DNA from: Deinandra increscens subsp. villosa
Taxonomy: Eukaryota > Streptophyta > Magnoliopsida > Asterales > Asteraceae
Length of the DNA stretch: 64,000 nt
Assembly: GCA_039602395.1 (NCBI GenBank)
Contig: JBCNJP010000019.1
Location: 5,658,997-5,722,996, forward strand
Direction of reading: 5' to 3'
The position numbers were made by a program, and so were the translations under genes. Under the pieces are notes generated by a model. It saw only the letters and a program-made list of their open reading frames with translations, did not search any database and was not told the DNA's origin. The first letter of the stretch is position 1. The number at the start of each line of letters is the position of its first letter. Below are positions 13,221 through 24,390 of the stretch, piece by piece.

Positions 13221-13293
13221 GATCGCGTGGCCTAATGGATAAGGCGCTCGCCTCCGGAGCGGGAGATTGTGGGTTCGAGTCCCACCGTGATCG
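13221..13293 (+). tRNA. tRNA-Arg (anticodon CCG)
   Basis: A full 73-nt cloverleaf folds: acceptor GATCGCG with CGTGATC, D-stem GCC/GGC, anticodon stem CTCGC/GCGGG with loop CTCCGGA (anticodon CCG), T-stem GTGGG/CCCAC with loop TTCGAGT, and discriminator G. There is no intron. A T-run at 13296-13301 right after it serves as the Pol III terminator. The internal A and B boxes are intact, so it looks functional. Confidence 0.96.
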
Positions 13294-13295
13294 AA

Positions 13296-13301
13296 TTTTT
13301 T
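13296..13301 (+). terminator. Pol III T-run terminator of tRNA-Arg
   Basis: Six consecutive T begin 3 bases after the end of the tRNA gene, the usual Pol III stop signal. Confidence 0.8.
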
Positions 13302-13595
13302 CCCAACCTTTGGGAAATAATCCCATTCTTTCCCCAAATATTCTTCTAAAACAGACCCAATCCTACAAAAAATTATCACTCTCTTCATACATACCCTTTC
13401 ATAACTTTGGGCTTAAAATTTCTAAAATAGTTGTTTTAAGGCTCATGGTATTAGAGTCCAACTACAAAAAATTTATCAGTGTGTTCATGATCTGAAAATC
13501 ATACCTCTTCAGAATAATGGGCCTAAATTTTTGAAAAATTAGTGTTTTTCATGGCCCTTCATGGTTCGAAACTTTAAATATAATATAGTAGAGTC

Positions 13596-14486
13596 TAGAG
13601 GTGCAAGTGCCAACCGGGGCAATCGGTTTGGAACCGGTTTCAAACCGAAACCGGTGCGAACCAATTTCTATCGAACTGGTTCCCGAACCGCTATGATTCG
13701 AACCCATTTGAACCGGTTCCCCTACCTCGCGAACAAACCAGTTTGGCCAAGACCGGTTCCTAACCGGTTTGTTCGTATAAATTTAAGAGCCATTAAACTA
13801 GCCGTCACCAACGACTATATGACCGTTTTAGAGCCGTTTGAGGTTTTTTTATAACTCATTTTGACCCTAATCTTTGTTATATAGTCCCATGGTGTGTTAC
13901 AAACTTTACCCCACTTCTCTAACTCTCAAAAACACTCAAACATACTAATTCTTTCACTCCAAATGGTAAGTTCTAAGGCTCAAAAGTAATACCAACATTG
14001 ATGCTCAAACAGGTGACGACGACACATACGCCGTTGTGAAGATTGTAGCAACGAAGAGAGAGCCGACGTTGTTCGGCGTACATTTTGACTTGGTTGAGTT
14101 GAGAAACGGTCTCCAACAAGCTCTTTGTATGAATTGTGGATTATTATTGAAGGGAGTTGAGAAACGGTCTCCAACAGGCTCGGTCTAAGTTTGAACAACT
14201 TGTACTTGTAATTATTTAAGTTTGAATTCAATAAAAAATATGATTTTTTAGTTTACGTAATGTTAAAAAAAATTAAGAGGCCGAACCGGTCCAAACCGGT
14301 TTTAGTCAGGAACCGGTTTAGGTTTCAAACTGAAACGGTTTGGCCGGTTTTGAAATTTCTCCTACATAACCGGTTCTCAAACCGAATCGGTTTTATGTCA
14401 TAACGGTTTTGACCCAAACCGATCAACATCCAAACCGGTTTTCAAACCGAACCGGATTCCATTTAAAATCGGTTTTGGCACCTCTA
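13596..14486. mobile_element. Non-autonomous hAT element, 891 bp
   Basis: The ends are inverted: TAGAGGTGCAAGTGCCAACC on the left, and TAGAGGTGCCAAAACCGATT as the reverse complement of the right. Flanks GTAGAGTC (13588-13595) and CTAGAGTC (14487-14494) match 7 of 8, a hAT-type 8-bp target duplication. Both subterminal regions are packed with aaccggtt-type words in both orientations, as in Ac-like elements where they bind transposase. The middle (about 13860-14270) has no complete frame. A 28-bp block (gagttgagaaacggtctcca…) occurs twice, near 14096 and 14155. Confidence 0.85.
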
Positions 14487-14494
14487 CTAGAGTC

Positions 14495-17400
14495 CGACAG
14501 GTCATCAAACTGCTTGGTAAATTCCACAAGCCACACATATTATGACCACAAGATCTACGTATATAGTTTTTAAACGTCTTAGTTTTTATATCCACAAAAG
14601 GTTAGCAATACAACTTTTTACGCAATTACCTTCTATCTCCATGCAGTCACCTAGTTATGTTAATGGTAAATTATTTCAAATATTTATCAAACGGTTGAAC
14701 ACAATTTGAAGCCGAAAGAATAGAAAATCTTAACGAACGACATCATCTACCTCCTGAAATATATTCGTATAGTGACCGAAACGTTAAAATCTGAAGTGGC
14801 CGCATAAAATATAATGTTATATTTATTTTGATTTTAAATTTATGTAATATTTTCTTTCATTAGAAAGTGTGGTTTTGTAGTATTTATATTATATTTATTA
14901 TATTATAATTGTTATTTTCACTTTTAATCGTGTATTTTTATTTTTAGTTTTGAATTGTAAAGTTATCCATAACGATGATTAAATAAAGAGAAATCAAGAA
15001 GAGATAACGAGGAACTAAGTAGAGGCGATTGTAGAATTGTGTATAACGTATAGTCTAACGGTCAGGGGTGAAGCTTAGCCCGTGCCAAACGGGGCTCGAG
15101 CCATATTCAATTTTTCGTTCCGTAATGTAATTTTATACCAGTCTAGTCTGAAACTTTTTCATTTACTTCCGGCTCCAACTAACTTTTAACGTAAGATTCG
15201 CCACTACTAATGGACATATTAGGGGCGAAGCTTACGTTAAAAGTTATTGGCTGCCAGAATTTTTTATAATACAACAGTCTTATCTTTATACTCTATTTTT
15301 TAATAATCCGTCCGTCCATCTAAATAACCTACTAATGATTAACAAATCCTTAGAAACATTAATATGTACAACAAATCTATTTAAATTTCCGTTACAAAAA
15401 TTAAGTCGAGCGAGACAAATCTTTATACAGCTAAACTTACCTTATTGGTCTACGAGCTCGATATAGTTTGCCTAAGTTACACGATACCTAACGGGTATTT
15501 TAATCACTTTAGTTTAAAATATGGTTGTATACATTTGTGACGACATATATAAAGTTAAATGTTTATAAAAGAATATAAGGCGATATAAATTTGTTCTTAA
15601 CGTAGAATTTTGATCCTTTCTTGCCTTTCAAATTGAATATATGCCTATTCAAGGTAGACAATATGTGAACGGTTTCTATATGTGGTGGGTGTTTCGTTAT
15701 TGTCACATTATATAAAAAATATTTATTTTAATTTTACATATACCATCGGTTATATTGTGGTTGGAGAAGAACCTGATACGAAACGTGGAGCATTATTTAA
15801 TTAAGTGGAAATAATTTTAGATACCGATTATTTAGTGCCTTTTTTTTGTAATCGATTTAACTTTGCTTAGAGTTTTAGGATTAATGGAGTAGGATTACAT
15901 CCAATGCCCCCCATTTGTATCCACAAACAAAATAATTAATGAGATTATGAGAGATCAGCGGTTAATATATTAACAAGAAAATCATCATAGGTAACGGAAT
16001 CATCATGTTCCAAACAAACAACATGTGTTTATTTCAAAAAGTTTTTAAATATATAATTAACAAATTAATATAGCTTTAAGAAATCTGAAAAATTTACATT
16101 AACAAAAATACAAGTAACCTTAGGCCATGAATGTAGTTTTTAAATAACTTAGTTTTGCTATAAAAAATATTTAATGGAGCAATTCGTTGTCCGTTTATTT
16201 TCTATATTCTTGTAAACATTATTTAATGAATTACGCTTCCTATTAAGAAAAAAAGATGCTTGTGATAACGAAGGAAAAATCTTTACAAAAGATTTGTAGA
16301 CATTTTAGAAAATACACTAAAATAACTTGTGTAAATACTATACTATACTATACTATAATTATAATATATTATAATATGAGAATAACTAAATTGTTTTTTA
16401 CATTTAACTTTTAAGAGTTTAAAGGACATATTAGTTTTTTACAATTTTGATGAAAAATAGTAGTTATAGACCTAAAAATGGAAAACGGAAGTTATAATTT
16501 TAAAAGATTGAAGGCAAGTACTGAACATGATAGGTTATAGTTTCCTAATCACATTTTCAGATATATTACGAGACAGTTGATAAACTAATATAAACGAGTG
16601 ACGTGTTTCAAGTTGTTACCACCATAACATCGTCCGGATTTCCTGCTAGTTTATATATAAGTTAGTGGAGACGGATCCCATTTACATGAGTATCGGTTAT
16701 TGGATAATAAAGCTAAAACCGTCTAAAAATACATGTTTGTTGTAAGGTTCTGATTTGGTGACACTGAGATATGATGATAAAAAAAAAGTACAACTACTTA
16801 TTTATATGGACGGTTATTAAGAAAGAAAGATGTAAGGCTTTGATATATTAAGCATGAACATACAATATTGTAGCATCAAATATATTCCATTTCACCTTTA
16901 ATATGCTTATCATAAATGTAATACGTGTTTGAAAGTTTGATGGTTATCCGTCGTCTATAGAATCGTCTTTATGTCATGTTGCTCCATTAAATTCTTTTTG
17001 TCGATCTTCTCATGTTTATTCATCGCTCATCGTTGATGATAGTTAGGTTCATACGAAACTGTTGGTCTAGAATCAATAAAAAAATTATAAAACAGACGAT
17101 CTAACTATTATTAATAAAAAAAAAGAAAAAAAAAACGACTCTGAATTGAAAAACAAGTCTTTTAAACCAATACCTAGGAATTTAAACAAAGAAAATTAGA
17201 TTTTAATTATTTCAATTTTCACCACATGTTTGCTGCTAATAATTCTAACCGTGAATATTGTTGTTACTGGCCCCAACTATCGAGTTATTTTCTACCAATG
17301 ATCCCTTTTTAAAATTATTTAACTCGGTTTGATTTTTATTAAAAGTTTATGGGTTTTTTGTTTGACCAGTGATAGATGATGAAACTCATAGGAATAATTT

Positions 17401-17751
17401 CAGTTCTCAATTTTGTGTGTGAATCGAAGCAAATGATGAATTAAAATGTTCTCCAATTCAAATATCCCACCCCCAATTCACAATTTGTTCGATTCACACA
17501 TAAATTTGAGAATTGAAATGAGTTCCCACGAGTTCATTTTCGTTGCTTACTTTCGATCCAACAAGAAATCCAAAATATTTTAATGAAAATAATAAGGAGT
17601 TAAATAATTTTAGCGGTGAACGGTTAAGAGAAAATAGTTACTAATTGAGATCAGTGACAAAAATATTCAAAGTTGTGATTATTAATCGCCAATACATCCT
17701 TCAACTTTTGTTTCTTCCATAATCAAGATGATTTTTTTCATTTACCCCATT
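14495..17751. other. AT-rich intergenic spacer
   Basis: No gene seen. It contains a small pair of hAT-like ends near 15063-15245 (caggggtgaagctta, aggggcgaagctta) that form an inverted repeat, an ATACT short tandem near 16337-16360, and otherwise unstructured AT-rich DNA. Confidence 0.55.
15181..15245. repeat. Short inverted repeat of hAT-like ends
   Basis: Aacttttaacgtaagattcg at 15181 and its near-complement cgaagcttacgttaaaagtt ending at 15244 face each other across about 20 bp. They look like two abutting element ends. Confidence 0.5.
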
Positions 17752-17767
17752 AATAGAGATTTGATCT

Positions 17768-18968
17768 ATTAAAGTTAAATCTATTTTAGAAGGCATTAGA
17801 TCTAGATTTTTTTGGGGTGGTGGGGTGGATTCAAAAAAGATGCACTGGGTCAAATGGGATAATATTTTGAAGGAAAGAGATAAAGGGGGGCTTGGGATTG
17901 GTAGTATCGATGCTCTCAACCGTGCCCTTTTGATTAAATGGAAATGGCGATTTCTTAATCAAAAAGACTTGCTTTGGGTTAAGATCATTTCCTCCATATA
18001 CGGTGAGGATGTCTTTAATCAGGGTAGACTTAAGGGGGGTGGTGGCGTGTGGCGTGATATTTGTAAATGCATCGATGGCTTACATGATAAAAATATTATC
18101 CCGGAGAATTCTTTCAAGAAAATTGTGGGTAGAGGTGATGATACTCTTTTTTGGACTGATATTTGGATCGATGATGATCAACTTTCGGTTAAATTCCCTA
18201 GATTATATGCTTTAGAGAATGTTAAAGACTGTAAGGTGATGGACCGTGTGTTGGATGGGAATCGTGTTTGGAATTGGCGTAGACCAATTAGAGGGGGAGT
18301 TGAGGAAATTCAATTAAGGGGTCTAAACTTAATTCTTGATTTTCACGCTTTTAGGGTGGATTGTGATACTTGGGGGTGGTGTTTAGAAGGTAACACTGAT
18401 TTTCAAGTGAAGCATGTTAGGAGAATTATTGAAGGCCATTATTTCTTGGATGATGGTGTTAAAACTAGATGGAACAAAAGCATTCCGAAGAAGGTTAATG
18501 TTTTCACGTGGAGGCTTCTTCGAGATAGTTTACCGGTCCGTAGTAAACTTTGTGAAAGAGGTATCCCTATTTCTTCTTTTAGTTGTTCGCTGTGTGATGA
18601 TCCTTGGGAAACCTCCGATCATGTTTTTGGCTCTTGTGGGGTTTTTTCTTCGGTTTGGATCCGTGTTTGTCGTTGGTTGGAGCTGGGGGGGGCCTTCAAG
18701 TTGTAGGCCTAGTGTCATGTTGGATTGGTTGGATGGTCTGTTGGTTAACAAGACGAAGAAAAGTATTATTGAAGGCATTCTTTTCTGCACTTGGTGGATT
18801 ATTTGGCGACGTAGAAATGACATCGTTCACAATCACAACGATCTCAAAGCTTGTGACTTGTTTGATTCTATTATCCATTTCTCGTTTTCTTGGTTTTCTA
18901 GCAGAAATAGGAAATTTTGTATATCAATAACCACTAATTGGTTGCGTAATCCCCTTTTGTATCTGTAA
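17768..18968 (+). pseudogene. LINE ORF2 fragment: RT C-terminal end and zf-RVT domain, frameshifted
   Basis: The frame is open from the truncation point: SRFFWGG (about 17804), then HWVKWDNILKERDKGGLGIG, the region after the reverse transcriptase thumb in plant LINEs. A zf-RVT part follows (W..IPKKVNVFTWRLLRDSLP, CERGI, CSLCDDPWETSDHVFGSC). The frame stops at 18706. The true continuation (VMLDWLDGLLVNKTKKSI…) is one frame over and ends at 18968. The switch falls at a run of eight G at 18685-18692, so a one-base change in that run is the likely cause. The endonuclease and the RT catalytic core are absent. Confidence 0.88.
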
Positions 18969-19042
18969 TCGTTTCTTGTTTGGTTAGGTTTTTCTAACCT
19001 TCAAGTCGTTTTTTAATAATATTGTGCCGTTCAAAAAAAAAA
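17768..19042 (+). mobile_element. 5'-truncated LINE with 16-bp target-site duplication
   Basis: AATAGAGATTTGATCT occurs exactly at 17752-17767 and 19043-19058 and flanks the element. Between them coding sequence runs from the first base and the element ends in a short 3'UTR (…tgccgttc) plus about 11 A. The right TSD overlaps the poly-A by two bases. This is a 1.27-kb 5'-truncated non-LTR retrotransposon made by target-primed reverse transcription. The perfect TSD suggests a fairly recent insertion. Confidence 0.93.
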
Positions 19043-19058
19043 AATAGAGATTTGATCT

Positions 19059-19288
19059 CCTTGTTGCTCAGTTCCTACTTCTATTGAGTCTCTCGGGATG
19101 TCTTGCCTTCTTTCCCGATCAGTTCGGTTCGCTTAATTTCCACATGGGATTTCTGACTTCCTTCTTGCATGTTTTCTCTTTCTATTTAAATCTCATATGC
19201 TCGTTCTTGCTCTCGCTACTTGTTTCTCTTGCTTCATTCTTGTTATCTAGATATCGTTCTTGATTTAACCATAATCGGTTTTTCTTGC
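19059..19288. other. Short spacer between LINE and copia element
   Basis: T- and C-rich sequence with no recognised gene; it is the host site into which the copia element inserted. Confidence 0.5.
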
Positions 19289-19293
19289 TATTC

Positions 19294-19645
19294 TGTTGAG
19301 ATGAAGCCTTTATAAGGGTCAAAGCTTGTTGAGAAAGGTATTTTGGATAGAGTTTAATGCTTTGTTAAACTCTAGGGGCTTAACTGTAATTCTATTACAC
19401 GGAACTTAACTTTGGTGCAGAACTAACATGATCATGAAAGTTCAAGGGTGTTAGTTGTCGCATTCCATAGTTAGTTTGTTAAGTCGTTTCTTACCGTTCG
19501 TATTAGGAGAGTAATTAGGTGGTTAAGCTCATTCATCTTTCTTTTACGATTTCTTCTTTGTAATCCTTTCTCTCTCAGTTTCAATTCAATAAACAAGCTT
19601 TGATTTCTTTATCGTTTATCTTCAATTCTTCGATTGATTACAACA
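19294..19645 (+). repeat. 5' LTR of the copia element
   Basis: 352 bp, from TGTTGAG to TACAACA. It is nearly identical to the 3' LTR and should carry the element promoter. Confidence 0.96.
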
Positions 19646-19647
19646 AT

Positions 19648-19659
19648 TGGTATCAGAGC
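19648..19659 (+). other. Primer binding site (initiator tRNA-Met)
   Basis: TGGTATCAGAGC lies 2 bp after the 5' LTR and is complementary to the 3' end of plant initiator tRNA-Met, the standard copia primer. Confidence 0.93.
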
Positions 19660-19725
19660 TTCGTTCATAGCTCTCGATCGAAGACTTCGTTTGAAAATTT
19701 GGGGCAAATCGTTTATTCCGCAGTT

Positions 19726-22700
19726 ATGGTGTCATCAAAGTTCGAATTAGAGAAATTTGATGGCCGAAACGATTTTAATCTGTGGCGAGTGAAGATGAAG
19801 GCTCTATTGGTACATCAGGGGTTCGCTGAGGCTCTACAGGGGGAAGCAAATAAACCCGAGGGTGTAGAAGATAAAGATTGGAAGGTCACTCTGGAAAAAG
19901 CACATAGTGCAATTATTTTGTGCTTAGGTGATCGTGTTCTTAGGGAAGTATCCAAAGAAAAGTCAGCATCTGGCTTGTGGTTGAAATTGGAGTCATTATA
20001 CCCAAATCTCTGGCTAACCGTTTGTACCTAAAGAAGAAGGTGTACACGTTTCAAATGACCCCTGGTAAGAGTATGGAGGATCATTCTGATGAATTCAACC
20101 GTTTAATCTTAGATTTGGAAAACATTGATGTTAGCCTTGAGGATGAAGACAAAGCTATTCTGTTTTTGGCTTCATTACCTGCATCTTATGAACACTTTGT
20201 TGATACACTTTTATATGGAAGAGATAGCCTCTCCATGGATGAAGTTATTGCAGCACTCAATTCTAAGGAATTGAAGAAGAAGACAGACTCCAAAGATGAA
20301 GGTGGAGAGGGTCTTTATGTAAGAGGCAGGCCTGAGCATAGAAACAGTTCCAGGGCTAACAAGATGCAGTCAAGATCCAGATCAAAGTTTAAGAGGAGGT
20401 GTTTTGTATGCCAGTCTGAAAAACACTTCAAAAAGGATTGTCCAGAGTGGAAGAAAAGGAAAAATGAATTCAAGAATCAGAAAGGTAATAGTGGTCACAG
20501 TGATCAAGAAGATAACTCTGAAGGATATGAGAGTTCAGATGTCTTGATGGTATATAGTGATGAGTGCAAAGATGGGTGGGTGATGGATAGTGGAGGATCA
20601 TTTCATATGACTCCACACAAAGAATATTTTCAGAGGTTAGAAGAATGTGATCTTGGTATTGTTAAATTGGGAGATCACAGGCCATGCCAAATTAAAGGAC
20701 ATGGTACTGTTACATTGAAGTTAAAAAGTGGCAGTGTGTTCAACCTGGAAAATGTAAGGTATATTCCCACTCTAAAGAGAAATTTGCTATCACTAGGGAC
20801 CTTAGAAAGAGAAGGGTACAATGTGAGTTTAAAAGAAGGTAAAGCCAGAGTTATTAAGGGGTCTATGGTAATGCTTACTGGTACTAGAAGGCATAATAAC
20901 ATTTACATACTAGATGGGGATGTGAGTGTTGATTCAATGTCCTTAGTCACTGAAGAGGGGGATAAACAAGCACTGTTGTGGCACAAAAGATTAGGCCACA
21001 TCAGTGGTCAAGGATTAGCAGAACTACACAAGCAACAAGTACTGCAAGGTCTCAGTCATTGTGACATTCAGTTTTGTGAAAACTGTGTAATGGGCAAGCA
21101 CAAGAAAGTCAAGTTCAGTCCTGGAAAGCATGTAACCAAGGGAATTCTAGACTACATACACTCTGATCTATGGGGGCCCTCAAGAACTGAATCTATTGGA
21201 GGTGCAAGGTACTTTATGACACTTATTGATGATCACTCCAGAAGAGTATGGATTTATATGCTCAAACACAAAAATGAGGCTTTTGCTAAGTTTAAAGAAT
21301 GGAAAAACTTAGTTGAAAACCAAACAGAGAAGAGGGTAAAGAAATTGAGAACTGACAATGGGTTAGAATTTTGTAGCAATGAGTTTAATGAATATTGTAA
21401 AAGTCATGGCATTGCTAGGCATCTTACAATTCCTGGAACACCACAACAGAATGGGCTAGCAGAAAGAATGAATAGAACACTACTTGAAAGGATTAGATGC
21501 ATGTTAACAGGGGCAGGTATGCCAAAGAAGTTTTGGGCAGAAGCTGCTAATACTGCAGCATATCTTATTAACAGGTCTCCTTCCAGAGCCATAGAGAACA
21601 AAACTCCAATGGAAGTGTGGACAGGATTTAAACAGGATTATCAAGGGCTAAGGGTGTTTGGATCTTTGTGTTATGCTCATGTCAATCAAGGTAAACTTGA
21701 GCCTAGAGCCTATAAATGTATATTTTTAGGCTACCCAGATGGTGTGAAAGGTTATAGGTTGTGGAGGACTGATGAATCAAAACCCAGGGTATTTGTTAGT
21801 AGAAATGTGGTTTTTAAGGAGCATATATTGTACAAGGATGTTATGGGTCATGGCATAGAAAAAGGAAGCACTAGTGAAGTAATAATTGAAGATGATGACT
21901 TCAATGGGAAAGATCAATTTGAGGTGGAGCAACCAAATGATCAAGGTAGTACTTCACATGCAGGTGATACAGATATGAGTGCTGATAGTTCTTATTCAAT
22001 AGCTAAAAACAAAGGGAAGAGAACTGTTGTAAAACCATTTAGGTTTAGGGACAATGATGATGTGTCTGCTATAGCATTCATAGCTGCTGAGCAAGAAAGT
22101 GTTTATGAGCCTATGTCATATATTGAGGCCATCAATTCTGTTGAGAAAGACAAGTGGATCCATGCTATGGAGGAAGAGATGGAATCTTTGATGAAAAATG
22201 ATACCTGGGAACTTGTTGATAATCCAGGAGGTCAAAAACCAGTTGCTTGCAAATGGTTATTCAAAATAAAGGAAGGAGTGAGCAAAGATGATCCACCCAG
22301 ATACAAGGCAAGGCTGGTAGCTAAGGGCTTTACTCAACAGGCTGGAGTTGATTATAAAGAGATTTATTCTCCTGTGGTAAAACATTCCTCTATTCGAATT
22401 ATATTGTCTCTAACAGCTAAGTATGATCTTGAACTTGAACAGTTAGATGTTAAAACAGCCTTTCTTCATGGTAATTTAGAAGAAACAATATATATGACTC
22501 AACCTGAGGGGTTTATTGAAAAAGGCAATGAGGGTAAGGTGTGCTTATTAAAAAGATCACTTTATGGGCTCAAACAGTCCCCAAGACAATGGTATCTAAG
22601 ATTTGATGAGTATATTGTAAATCATGGGTTTTCAAGGAGTCAATATGATAGCTGTGTGTATTACAGGTAGTATGCTGTTAACTGTTATGTGTATCTTCTA

Positions 22701-23672
22701 CTATATGTAGATGATATGCTACTTGCTTGTAAAGATAAGGCTGAGATCAGGTCTACTAAGCAATTGTTAATGCAAGAGTTTGATATGAAAGAATTGGGAA
22801 ATGCTAAAAAGATATTAGGGATGGAAATCAGGAGAGACAGAGAGCACAGGTTACTAAAGCTCACTCAAGAATCTTATCTGAATAAGGTTTTAGTAAACTA
22901 TGGTATGTCTAGTTGTAAACCTGTGATTACTCCATTAACTCTGCAGTTTAAATTGTCTGCTAGAGACTGTCCTACAAATCCTGCAGAGGTTGAATATATG
23001 CTTAAGGTACCTTACGCAAATGCGGTGGGTAGTTTAATGTACCTGATGGTGTGTACCAGACCAGACATTGGTTATGCAGTAAGTTTGGTTAGTAGATATA
23101 TCTCAAATCCTGGAAAGTTACATTGGGCAGCAGTAAAATGGATTTTGAGATATCTATCTGGGACTAGAGCTGCTGGTTTGATGTTTGGTAAAACTTGCAA
23201 TGTGGAAAGTTGTGTAGAGGGCTTTGTTGATTCTGATTTCGCAAAGGATCTTGATAAGGGAAGATCTATCACTGGTTATATGTTCAAAGTAGAAGGCAGT
23301 TTGGTAAGCTGGAAAGCTCAGTTGCAGCCAGTTGTTGCTCTTAGCACAACTGAGGCTGAGTATATAGCATTGACAGAGGCAGTTAAAGAAGGTTTGTGGT
23401 TACAAAGGTTTGTATCAGAATTGGGAATTCAGTTGAATGATACTGTGATACATTGTGATAGTCAAGGTGCTGTATTACTGTCAAAGAATGCTATCTATCC
23501 TGAGAAAACAAAACATATACTTGTGAAGCTGCATTTTATCAGAGAAGTAATCAGTGCTAAAGAACTATTAGTTGAGAAAATTGATACTCAAAAGAATCCT
23601 GCTGACATGCTTACGAAAGTGTTAACTGGTGCTAAGTTCAGTTTTTGTGTAAGTGAAGCAGGTGTTGGATAA
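19726..23672 (+). pseudogene. Copia gag-pol polyprotein, broken by a frameshift and a stop codon
   Basis: The gag starts at ATG 19726 (MVSSKFELEKFDGRNDF). Then come a zinc knuckle CFVCQSEKHFKKDC (about 20400), protease DSG (WVMDSGGSFHMT, about 20577), the integrase HHCC (HKRLGHIS … CENCVMGK, about 20980-21100) and catalytic core (IHSDLWGP, RTDNGLEF, GLAERMNRTLLERIR), RT with YVDDMLLA (about 22700) and RNase H (VDSDFAKD, TEAEYIAL). Two breaks are visible. Near 20001-20003 the gag frame shifts; comparison with the family suggests about 4 bases are missing. At 22668-22670 an in-frame TAG interrupts RT just before the YVDD motif. The rest is open to the stop at 23672. No intact polyprotein can be made. 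Confidence 0.93.
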
Positions 23673-23810
23673 TACTGAACCAAGGGTCAAGTTGTGGTGG
23701 TGTTGTTCTTACACTCCAGGGTATTCAAATTCATTGAATCACTGTTGCCCGGAGATGTGTAGAATGATACTGTTATGACTTGAATAGCTCTTGATATATA
23801 TAAAGACTTC

Positions 23811-23821
23811 AAGGTGGAGAA
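23811..23821 (+). other. Polypurine tract
   Basis: AAGGTGGAGAA directly abuts the 3' LTR, the position of the plus-strand primer. Confidence 0.85.
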
Positions 23822-24174
23822 TGTTGAGATGAAGCCTTTATATGGGTCAAAGCTTGTTGAGAAAGGTATTTTGGATAGAGTTTAATGCTTTGTTAAACTC
23901 TAGGGGCTTAACTGTAATTCTATTACACGGAACTTAACTTTGGTGCAGAACTAACATGATCATGAAAGTTCAAGGGTGTTAGTTGTCGCATTCCATAGTT
24001 AGTTTGTTAAGTCGTTTCTTACCGTTCGTATTAGGAGAGTAATTAGGTGGTTAAGCTCATTCATCTTTCTTTTACGATTTCTTCTTTGTAATCCTTTCTC
24101 TCTCAGTTTCAATTCAATAAAACAAGCTTTGATTTCTTTATCGTTTATCTTCAATTCTTCGATTGATTACAACA
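23822..24174 (+). repeat. 3' LTR of the copia element
   Basis: 353 bp; one substitution and one extra A relative to the 5' LTR. Confidence 0.96.
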
Positions 24175-24281
24175 TATTCTTGTTGTCTTTCTACGTACAA
24201 AGATGTGCAAAATCTAAATCGCATTGGGTAACACTAAAAGAAACTCTATATTTCTCATCATATGTGATGAACACATAGATG

Positions 24282-24390
24282 TTTTTTTTAATGACGTTTG
24301 GAACTACCACCAAATCTTCAATATCCAAGTAAGCCTTTCTGAGCCAAATTTAAAGATCTCAATCTCTAACCATGATCCCATATTATTGAG
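24282..24390 (-). mobile_element. SINE family B, 3' fragment (minus strand)
   Basis: After a T-run (24282-24289, the poly-A on the minus strand), gacgtttggaactac, caaatcttcaatatccaag and the following 20 bp match the 3' part of the SINE at 35438-35660. Similarity fades after about 24340, so the copy is partial. Confidence 0.6.

Larger units (their letters stand above)
19289..24179 (+). mobile_element. Ty1/copia LTR retrotransposon, Tork/Tnt1-like, very young, with TSD
   Basis: The complete element (19294-24174, 4881 bp) is flanked by the 5-bp duplication TATTC (19289-19293 and 24175-24179). The 5' LTR is 19294-19645 and the 3' LTR 23822-24174, both starting TGTTGAG and ending TACAACA. A primer binding site and a polypurine tract abut them. 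Gene order protease, integrase, RT, RNase H is Ty1/copia; gag and RT motifs resemble the Tnt1/Tork lineage (inference). The LTRs differ by one substitution (tataaggg/tatatggg) and one A insertion. Confidence 0.97.

Noticed and set aside
18530..18823. Antisense open frame over the LINE
   Set aside because: A shadow of the real LINE coding frame on the other strand.
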